Shown here piece by piece: positions 15,494 through 21,326 of a DNA stretch of 21,326 nt. The stretch's first letter is position 1. Each line of letters begins with the position of its first letter. The notes beneath the pieces are model-generated. The model did no database searches, had not been told where the DNA came from, and saw only the letters and a program-made list of their open reading frames with translations. Source of the DNA: Fidelibacterota bacterium (GTDB taxonomy: Bacteria; Fidelibacterota; UBA2242; JAFGTP01); contig JAIPHI010000019.1 of the NCBI GenBank assembly GCA_021735285.1, positions 1-21,326 of the forward strand, in the 5' to 3' direction. The translations under genes were made by a program, and so were the position numbers.

Positions 15494-16345
15494 ATGATTA
15501 AAATTGAGAATTTAACTTTCAATTATCCCAAACAGAAAGAGCTATTTAACAATCTGAATTTACAATTGAAAGACGGCTCGGTTCACGGTTTATTGGGAAA
15601 GAATGGAGCAGGTAAGACAACATTATTAAAAATAATAGCCGGGCTTCGTTTTCCTAAAAAAGGTTACTGCCGGGCCTATGGGTATGATACTTATAAGCGT
15701 TATCCGGATTTTCTGAAGAAGCTCTATTTTATTCCGGAGGAGTTTTACACGCCTTCAATTACAATTAAGGAGTTTATTGGTATTTATGCTCCTTTCTATC
15801 CGAACTTTAGCAAAAGCAATTTATATGAATATATCAAAGAATTCGAAATTCCGGATAAGGGCAATTTGTCATCTTTCTCCTATGGTCAAAAAAAGAAATT
15901 TCTGATCTCTTTTGGTCTGGCGACTAATTGTCAGATATTGATTTTGGATGAACCCACAAATGGTCTTGATATTCCAAGCAAATCCAAATTCCGTAAGGTC
16001 CTGGCTTCATCTATTAATAGTGAACGGTCATTTATAATCTCGACTCATCAGGTGCGGGATATTGATCAATTGATTGATCCGATTGTTATTCTCGATGAAG
16101 GAGAAATTATATTCAATCACAGTCTTGATGAAATTTCCAATAATCTGGCTATTCAAATTGTTGATGAATTACCTGAAGAAGATGTTTTATATTCTGAGAG
16201 TACAATTGGAGGCTACTCAGTTGTTAAGGAAAATATTGATCTTGAGAGTACTGCTCTCGATGTTGAGACTATTTTTAATGCGGTGATAAATAACAAAGAT
16301 AAAATTAATCAGATCTTTGATAAAAGTAATAAACCACAATCATAG
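15494..16345 (+). CDS. ABC transporter ATP-binding protein (YtrB/BcrA-like)
   Basis: Cytosolic ATPase subunit of an export-type ABC system, 283 residues. Walker A GKNGAGKTT (35-43), signature FSYGQ (128-132), Walker B ILILDEP (148-154), D-loop NGLD and H-loop His185 in ISTHQ are all intact. The position of the Q-loop reads FIPEE (79-83), with Pro-Glu in place of Gln, as in YtrB-like proteins. The C-terminal 70 residues are a variable tail. GGGAGG precedes the ATG. First gene of the operon; the permease follows after nine bases. Confidence 0.88.
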   Translation: MIKIENLTFNYPKQKELFNNLNLQLKDGSVHGLLGKNGAGKTTLLKIIAGLRFPKKGYCRAYGYDTYKRYPDFLKKLYFIPEEFYTPSITIKEFIGIYAPFYPNFSKSNLYEYIKEFEIPDKGNLSSFSYGQKKKFLISFGLATNCQILILDEPTNGLDIPSKSKFRKVLASSINSERSFIISTHQVRDIDQLIDPIVILDEGEIIFNHSLDEISNNLAIQIVDELPEEDVLYSESTIGGYSVVKENIDLESTALDVETIFNAVINNKDKINQIFDKSNKPQS

Positions 16346-16354
16346 AGGTGTTAT

Positions 16355-17107
16355 ATGCAATTTAATAGATATTTAAATTTTAGACGGCTTTTTTTACAAT
16401 TAAAAAACGATCTCTTTCGGCATTATCGAACCTGGCTAATAACTTTAGGCGCTATTACAGGTGTGCTTGTGGCTATCGATCTTTTGCCGGGAGTTATTTC
16501 AGGAACTCCTCACATTCCTGTAGAAACATATTATTCTTTATTTCTGATTGTTGGCTTCATTTTTAGTAGTTCTGTTTTTATTGAAATGCATGACTCCCAA
16601 AAGGGCCTTGTGTACCTGACCACTCCAGCATCAGAATTAGAGAGATTACTATCTAAGTTTTTGATTACCAATATATTCTATATTCTTGTGGCATTTATTT
16701 ATCTTACTCTTTTGACTTATATTCTAAAAGGTATTAACGGACTTTTATTCGATTATACAAATGGACAATTCAATTTTAATTGGCAGGTGGTCAAAATCTA
16801 TTTTATTGTTCAATCAATTTTTCTATTTGCGGGATCTTACTTTAAGAAACATGCTTTTCTTAAACTAATATTTGCAGGCTTTTTAATTAATATTGTTCTT
16901 TCCTTTTATCTGACAATCAGTTCAAAAATTATTTTTGATAATCTTGTTGGCCCCGGGATCAACTTTGATAATCTTCGCCTTTCCATTGGGGAGTTAGGTG
17001 AATTTGCAAAAAATTTATATCAAGCAGCAAGATTTACATTTAACTGGTTATTAGCCCCTTATTTTTGGGTACTGACCTACCTCAGAATTAATGAGAAAGA
17101 GGTATAA
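16355..17107 (+). CDS. ABC-2 type permease subunit
   Basis: 250-residue inner-membrane protein with about six hydrophobic segments (roughly 26-43, 58-75, 103-125, 145-160, 167-187, 225-243). The cytoplasmic block YLTTPASELERLLSKFL (87-103) corresponds to the 'LPAS-x-x-E-x-x-L' motif frequently seen in permeases of this class. AGAGGTG ribosome site. It pairs with the upstream ATPase; the substrate is unknown, and systems with YtrA-type regulators often answer cell-wall antibiotics. Its stop lies one base before the GntR start. Confidence 0.75.
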   Translation: MQFNRYLNFRRLFLQLKNDLFRHYRTWLITLGAITGVLVAIDLLPGVISGTPHIPVETYYSLFLIVGFIFSSSVFIEMHDSQKGLVYLTTPASELERLLSKFLITNIFYILVAFIYLTLLTYILKGINGLLFDYTNGQFNFNWQVVKIYFIVQSIFLFAGSYFKKHAFLKLIFAGFLINIVLSFYLTISSKIIFDNLVGPGINFDNLRLSIGELGEFAKNLYQAARFTFNWLLAPYFWVLTYLRINEKEV

Positions 17108-17108
17108 T

Positions 17109-17495
17109 ATGAAATTTAAAAATGATCGACCAATATATATTCAAATAGAGAAATTTATCAGAGAAAATATATTGAAAGGTAAGTGGGGAAGTGATGATAG
17201 AGTTCCTTCTATTCGAGAACTGGCAGTAGATATGGAAGTTAATCCCAATACTGTAATGCGCGCCTATTCAGAACTTCAAGATCAGGATATAATTTACAAT
17301 AAACGGGGCATTGGCTATTTCATAAATGAAAATGCCAGGAAGAAGGTCATGCAACAGAGTAAGAAAAATTTTCTGCAAAAGCAGCTGCCCCAGGTTTTCA
17401 ATCAAATGGAATTGCTGAATATAAACTTTAACGAATTAGAGGAATACTACAGGGAATATGAAACCAAAGGAGAGGATAATGAAACTATCAAATAA
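17109..17495 (+). CDS. GntR family regulator, YtrA subfamily
   Basis: 128-residue repressor: N-terminal winged helix (about 5-75) with RPIYIQIEKFIRENIL, VPSIRELAVDMEVNPNTVMRAY and a wing GIGYFI, then only a short helical tail for dimerisation, which defines the YtrA type. I chose the ATG at 17109, which has AGAGG six bases upstream and begins MKFKNDRPIYIQIE, over an ATG at 17091 inside the permease gene. It probably represses its own operon through the inverted repeat at 15454-15477. Its 3' end overlaps the next gene by 17 bases. Confidence 0.88.
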   Translation: MKFKNDRPIYIQIEKFIRENILKGKWGSDDRVPSIRELAVDMEVNPNTVMRAYSELQDQDIIYNKRGIGYFINENARKKVMQQSKKNFLQKQLPQVFNQMELLNINFNELEEYYREYETKGEDNETIK

Positions 17496-18213
17496 AATTT
17501 TATCATTAAGCGGTATATTATTACTTATAATTTTGACAGTTTTAATGCTTCAATTCAAGGGAATAGTGAGTGAATTAGTAGAGTACAGACAGGGCTCTAG
17601 CAAAAAAGAAGTTGAAAAGATGCTAAATTCGGAGATTATAAGTAAAGATTTTTCGATCCGAGATTTTGACGAAATAGAACTGGAATGCAATGCATCTGTG
17701 ACTATTCGAAAAGCAGAAGATTTTGATATCCTGGTCAGAGCCCCTGAAAAGATAGTCAATACTGCTTCCTTACAGGTTAAAAAAGAAGGACATACTCTGC
17801 AAATTAAATGCCCTCCTTTAAGTCCTGAGTCAATGATGGGCAAGATAAACATTGAGATCCGTATGCCTCAATTACTAGAACTAGAGGTCAATAATTATGC
17901 TAGAGTCAATCTTTTGGATTTTATGGCTGACAATATGGAGATTCAAATCTCTGGCAATAGTGAACTCGTAGCAAATAACAATACAATTGAATCGTTAGAT
18001 ATGAACTGTTTTGGCTCTTCTGAGGTTGATTTCAAAGATAACAAAATAACAAATGCTAAAATTCAAGCCTTTGGCTCCAATGAAATCGGCATTACCATGG
18101 CTGGAGGTACATTGGAAGGCTCCTTAACCGGAAGTGGAGAATTGATATATTTTGGAGAAGTAGCCGATGTAGATGTAAAAACTATGGGATCTACTGAGGT
18201 TATTAGGAAGTGA
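17479..18213 (+). CDS. GIN-domain (DUF2807) exported or membrane-anchored protein
   Basis: 244 residues. One hydrophobic segment (7-26) anchors or exports it; the rest is a beta-helical head GIN domain with repeating short strands and Gly/Ser/Asn turns (for example ISGNSELVANNNTIESLDM, FGSSEVDFKDNK, FGSNEIGI, LTGSGELIYFGE). The ATG at 17479 is preceded by GGAGAGG and gives the signal segment at the N-terminus; an ATG at 17458 would add seven residues. Last gene of the ABC-GntR operon, with overlap to gntR, so translationally coupled. GIN-domain proteins are often tied to envelope stress operons; the molecular role is unknown. Confidence 0.82.
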   Translation: MKLSNKILSLSGILLLIILTVLMLQFKGIVSELVEYRQGSSKKEVEKMLNSEIISKDFSIRDFDEIELECNASVTIRKAEDFDILVRAPEKIVNTASLQVKKEGHTLQIKCPPLSPESMMGKINIEIRMPQLLELEVNNYARVNLLDFMADNMEIQISGNSELVANNNTIESLDMNCFGSSEVDFKDNKITNAKIQAFGSNEIGITMAGGTLEGSLTGSGELIYFGEVADVDVKTMGSTEVIRK

Positions 18214-18283
18214 TCAATTAAGATTGATGTAAATTAATATTTTATTGTTTTGAATTCTGAGATTGGAAAACTTAAATTATCTA

Positions 18284-18312
18284 TTGACATGCTTAAATAG
18301 AAATAAAAGAAT
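18284..18312 (+). promoter_or_regulatory. Candidate promoter of the UDP-glucose pyrophosphorylase gene
   Basis: Perfect -35 TTGACA (18284-18289), 17-base spacer, -10-like AAGAAT (18307-18312). The expected transcription start falls only about six bases before the ATG at 18325, and no ribosome site is visible, so a nearly leaderless message is suggested. Confidence 0.4.
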
Positions 18313-18324
18313 GTAATAGAAAAT

Positions 18325-19716
18325 ATGAAAGTAGATTCTAAATTTGAACATATTAAACAGAAAATGAGGGATGAAAATATTCCTGAATTAGCAATTCGTA
18401 ATTTTAAACATTATTACAGTGAATTGCTAGAAAAGGGAAAATCCGGAGGGCTGATTCGTGATCGAGAAATATCTCCTGTTGATGATATACCTCATTCTGA
18501 TGAGCTTAAGGATGGCTATAAGGAAACAGGTCGTCGGGAATTATCCAGAACAGTTATGATAAAGCTAAACGGCGGACTGGGCACGAGCATGGGGTTAAAC
18601 AAAGCCAAATCCCTGCTCAAAGTTAAAGACGGACTTTCCTTTCTTGAGATAATTATTAAACAGGCTACTCGAGATGATGTTGCTCTGGTTTTGATGGACA
18701 GCTTTCGAACTCGCAAAGATTCTATGCATGTTATCCAACAACATCCGGAATTGGAACAAGGAGTGCCTTTTGATTTTCTACAACATAAGGTCCCCAAAAT
18801 TTTACAAGAAGATCTGACGGCTGCTAAATATCCGCAGGGTCCTGAACATGAATGGTGTCCTCCCGGTCATGGTGATATTTATAATGCTTTGCAAACAAGT
18901 GGTATGCTTAATCGATTACTGGGAAATGACTATGAATTCGCATTTGTCTCAAATTCTGATAATCTGGGAGGAGTAATTGATACATCTATTTTAGGGTATT
19001 TTGCTGAGCAAGGGATACCTTTTATGATGGAAGTTGCGCAAAGAACACCGGCTGATAAGAAAGGTGGGCACCTTGCTCAGAGAGAAGATGACCGTTTAAT
19101 ATTGCGGGAAATAGCTCAGTGCCCAAAGGAGGATATTGATAATTTTCAGAATATTACAAAATATAAATATTTCAATACTAACAATCTGTGGCTCAATTTA
19201 AAAGCTCTCAAAAATAAAATAGAAAAGGCTAAAAATGGTTTCACCCTTCCTATGATATGTAATGAAAAGCACTTGAATCCTCGTGATTCTTCAAGCCCGA
19301 AAGTTTTTCAATTAGAGACTGCTATGGGAGCAGCAATATCTAAATTTGATGATTCGCAGGCTATGCAAGTACCTAAAAATAGATTTCTGCCTGTTAAAAA
19401 GACAAATTCATTGCTTAATATTCGTTCTGATAATTATATTTTGAATGAAAAATACGAAGTTGTTGAGAATCCTGACAGAGAATTTGATCGATGTGACATA
19501 GATCTGGATCCAGTATATTATAAATTAATTGATGATTTGGAATCTCGCTTTCCATATGGGCCCCCATCACTTTTGAAATGTAAGGCTTTGTTGGTAAAAG
19601 GTGATGTCAAATTTGGGGAAAATATAAATATTATGGGAACTGTGACTATTTGGAATTCAAATGACAGCCAAAAAAAGATAGAAAATATGGACATCAAAGA
19701 GAATATCAAACTATAA
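18325..19716 (+). CDS. UTP-glucose-1-phosphate uridylyltransferase, UDPGP (eukaryote-like) type
   Basis: Makes UDP-glucose from UTP and glucose-1-phosphate for glycan or osmolyte synthesis. It belongs to the UDPGP family typical of eukaryotes and scattered bacteria, not to the common bacterial GalU family. Evidence: 463 residues, nucleotide-binding loop KLNGGLGTSMG (80-90) followed by KAKSLL, FLQHKVPK, EWCPPGHGDIYNAL and SNSDNLGG, then the RKGGHLA-like block KKGGHLAQR. The C-terminal 40 residues (VKGDVKFGENINIMGTVTI) look like the left-handed beta-helix end of this family. No ribosome site; start chosen as the first ATG with family-like N-terminal helix. The DUF1232 gene follows after 11 bases. 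Confidence 0.88.
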   Translation: MKVDSKFEHIKQKMRDENIPELAIRNFKHYYSELLEKGKSGGLIRDREISPVDDIPHSDELKDGYKETGRRELSRTVMIKLNGGLGTSMGLNKAKSLLKVKDGLSFLEIIIKQATRDDVALVLMDSFRTRKDSMHVIQQHPELEQGVPFDFLQHKVPKILQEDLTAAKYPQGPEHEWCPPGHGDIYNALQTSGMLNRLLGNDYEFAFVSNSDNLGGVIDTSILGYFAEQGIPFMMEVAQRTPADKKGGHLAQREDDRLILREIAQCPKEDIDNFQNITKYKYFNTNNLWLNLKALKNKIEKAKNGFTLPMICNEKHLNPRDSSSPKVFQLETAMGAAISKFDDSQAMQVPKNRFLPVKKTNSLLNIRSDNYILNEKYEVVENPDREFDRCDIDLDPVYYKLIDDLESRFPYGPPSLLKCKALLVKGDVKFGENINIMGTVTIWNSNDSQKKIENMDIKENIKL

Positions 19717-19727
19717 AGGAAGTTGTT

Positions 19728-20171
19728 ATGCCAAAAGAACATCATGAATTTTACGATAATTTAAATGAAAAGATTAGCAACTGGTTAAAATCTAAAGAAG
19801 GGCGGGAGTATAAATGGAGAAATTACATTAAATATACTCCTCATATGTTTAAACTCATCTGTAATTTATCATTGGATAAGAATGTAGATGACGAAATAAA
19901 AGGAAAATTGGCTCCGGTTGTAGCTTACTTTGTCTCCCCCTTTGACCATATTCCGGAGGAGATATGGGGGGCGGTAGGATTTTCTGATGATTTGATACTT
20001 TCAGCTCTGATTCTTAAAAAGGTTTATGATGATATTGACGATGAAATAATTGACAAATATTGGGATAGTGAGGAACAGGATCTGCAGGAACTGGTTAATA
20101 ATATTAATGATAGCTCAGATCAGATGATTGAGAAAAAGTATTTAGATAAATTGGTCGATATGGTCGAATAA
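19728..20171 (+). CDS. DUF1232 (YkvA-like) protein
   Basis: 147 residues. The DUF1232 signature AYFVSPFDHIPEE (67-79) and the downstream GFSDDLIL block (84-91) are clear. Members are small, often membrane-associated proteins of unknown function; here only the central helix is moderately hydrophobic and both ends are acidic. AAAGGAAG precedes the ATG. Probably co-transcribed with the UDP-glucose pyrophosphorylase 11 bases upstream; whether they are linked in function is unknown. Confidence 0.8.
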   Translation: MPKEHHEFYDNLNEKISNWLKSKEGREYKWRNYIKYTPHMFKLICNLSLDKNVDDEIKGKLAPVVAYFVSPFDHIPEEIWGAVGFSDDLILSALILKKVYDDIDDEIIDKYWDSEEQDLQELVNNINDSSDQMIEKKYLDKLVDMVE

Positions 20172-20381
20172 GAACTATTGTTTTTTTGATCCATCCTCAA
20201 TTGGTTGGAATAAAAATATAGCGGTTTTAAAAACTTTTATTTTATGGTAGAGATAAACGTTTCTTTATTGCAAAACAGGAAGAGATTTTTTATTGAAGAT
20301 TGTTATATATGGATGTCCTGGTTCAAATTATTTAAATATTTTACAACAAATATTATTAAACTGGACTCATATATAATGACA
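20172..20381. other. Convergent spacer
   Basis: 210 AT-rich bases between the ends of the DUF1232 and zinc-ribbon genes. An imperfect inverted repeat near 20190-20210 (CCATCC/GGTTGG) is not followed by a T tract on either strand, so no terminator is called. Confidence 0.4.
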
Positions 20382-20672
20382 TTAATTATCACTTGAAGTG
20401 TTTTTAGACTTCTTGGTAGTCTTTTTTTCTGATTTTTTGGATGATGTGGATTCTGTTGATTTTGATGGAGAGCTGCCACTGCTGTTGCTATTCGAATAAT
20501 CAGTTATATAGAATCCGGAACCTTTAAATATTAACCCGGAGCCTCCACTAATTTTTCTTTCTACGCTCATATGGCCACATTTAGGGCACATCCTAACCGG
20601 GTCATCCGAGATACTGTGAAACTCTTCAAATTCATAACCACATTTTTTACAGACATAATCATAAGTCGGCAT
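20382..20672 (-). CDS. FmdB family zinc-ribbon protein
   Basis: 96-residue protein starting MPTYDYVCKKCG with paired CxxC motifs (C8/C11 and C29/C32, the latter in CPKCG), which form a zinc ribbon, followed by the family's usual GGSGLIFKGSGFY block. The last 35 residues are a Ser/Lys/Thr-rich disordered tail, common in this family. GAGGAA stands upstream of the ATG. It follows the pta stop by 17 bases on the same strand, so it is probably co-transcribed. Role is not established; regulatory or metal-related functions have been proposed. Confidence 0.88.
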   Translation of the reverse strand: MPTYDYVCKKCGYEFEEFHSISDDPVRMCPKCGHMSVERKISGGSGLIFKGSGFYITDYSNSNSSGSSPSKSTESTSSKKSEKKTTKKSKNTSSDN

Positions 20673-20689
20673 AGGTAATTCCTCAATAT

Positions 20690-21326
20690 TTAGGCTAGGT
20701 TACATAAAATTGCGGAGACATTAACAATATCGTCAATGCTGCATCCCCGGGAAAGATCATTCATCGGTTTGGCTAAACCCTGTATAATCGGTCCTACGGC
20801 CTCTGTCCCAGCGATTCTTTGCACTAATTTGTAACCAATATTTCCGGCACCAAGATCAGGGAAAATAAGTACATTAGCCTTACCGGCTACGGGGCTATCC
20901 GGTGCTTTTCTGTTGCCAACTGACTCCACAATAGCAGCATCAGCTTGTAATTCTCCATCAACCAGGATATCAGATTTTTCTTTAACGATTTTGGTCGCTT
21001 TAATTACTTTTTCAGCTTTTTCGTGTTGGGCACTGCCTTTTGTTGAAAATGAGAGCATTGCTACTTTTGGTTCTTTTCCCACTAATTTTTGGTGAGTTTT
21101 GGCTGTGGCAATAGCAATATCAGCTAATTGTTCTGGCGTAGGATCAGGAATTACAGCACAATCAGCAAAACTAAGTAATCTTGAATTTGATAATATCATT
21201 AAGATATCACTGGAGACAGTTTTAACACCATCGGCAGTACCTATAATGTGCAAAGCCGGTCTTAGGACATCTCCGGTTGGAGTGGCGGCTCCTGACAAAC
21301 AGCCATCTGCGATTCCTTTTTCCACC
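20690..21326 (-). CDS. pta: Phosphate acetyltransferase, C-terminal part (cut by window edge)
   Basis: C-terminal about 211 residues of a Pta-type enzyme (family length about 330 for the short form); the frame is open to the right edge, so the start is outside. Reaction: acetyl-CoA + Pi to acetyl-phosphate + CoA, feeding acetate kinase for ATP. Conserved blocks: DGCLSGAATPTGDVLRPAL, FSTKGSAQHEKAEKV, ELQADAAIVESVG, ANVLIFPDLGAGNIGYKLVQR and GPIIQGLAKPMNDLSRG. Pta and phosphate butyryltransferase share the fold; the motifs fit Pta better. Followed by the zinc-ribbon gene. Confidence 0.88.
   Translation of the reverse strand, partial: VEKGIADGCLSGAATPTGDVLRPALHIIGTADGVKTVSSDILMILSNSRLLSFADCAVIPDPTPEQLADIAIATAKTHQKLVGKEPKVAMLSFSTKGSAQHEKAEKVIKATKIVKEKSDILVDGELQADAAIVESVGNRKAPDSPVAGKANVLIFPDLGAGNIGYKLVQRIAGTEAVGPIIQGLAKPMNDLSRGCSIDDIVNVSAILCNLA

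Noticed and set aside
20190..20212. Imperfect inverted repeat CCATCC/GGTTGG between convergent genes
   Set aside because: One mismatch, small loop, and A-rich rather than T-rich sequence after the hairpin on either strand, so it does not meet the pattern of a terminator.

Overview
The window is about 21.3 kb of AT-rich DNA. Strong AGGAGG-type ribosome sites precede most genes. No rRNA, tRNA or CRISPR array was seen. The gene set points to an anaerobic, fermentative diderm: an oxygen-sensitive two-subunit class I fumarase, a malic enzyme, a phosphate acetyltransferase, a lipoprotein with a Cys lipobox, and a large exported protein resembling TssR, which is otherwise known from Bacteroidota. 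A member of, or a relative of, the Bacteroidota/FCB assemblage (a Cloacimonadota-like lineage is one possibility) fits best, but the taxon is inference and is not proven by any marker here.

Layout. 1-1434: 3' part of a GH51 arabinofuranosidase, cut by the left edge. 1435-2127: gene-free, with dispersed repeat A1. 2128-4958 (+): an LCM-family methyltransferase, a small Cys-rich exported protein, and fumarase alpha and beta. 5037-5963 (-): an AraC-type regulator, convergent with fumarase and divergent from the malic enzyme across a 790-bp repeat-bearing gap. 6753-8204 (+): malic enzyme, whose stop codon lies in the terminal repeat of A2. A strong bidirectional terminator at 8384-8410 separates it from the minus-strand block. 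8460-12344 (-): an outer-membrane-type lipoprotein followed by the TssR-like vWA protein. 12579-13907 (-): a PIN-PhoH protein. 13908-14635: gene-free, with repeats A3 and B2. 14636-15340 (-): a fumarylacetoacetate hydrolase family enzyme. 15494-18213 (+): a four-gene operon (ABC ATPase, permease, YtrA-type GntR repressor, GIN-domain protein) with a recognisable promoter and operator. 18325-20171 (+): eukaryote-type UDP-glucose pyrophosphorylase and a DUF1232 protein. 20382-21326 (-): phosphate acetyltransferase (cut by the right edge) and an FmdB-type zinc ribbon.

How the genes work together: fumarase (fumarate to malate), malic enzyme (malate to pyruvate and CO2) and Pta (acetyl-CoA to acetyl-phosphate) are consistent with C4-acid and acetate fermentation. 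The ABC operon is probably a self-regulated envelope-stress or drug-response unit. The most unusual locus is the lipoprotein/TssR-like pair, which has no other type VI secretion genes next to it. The gaps hold two families of small non-coding repeats with terminal inverted repeats (A, about 150 bp; B, about 205 bp plus a 28-bp hairpin).
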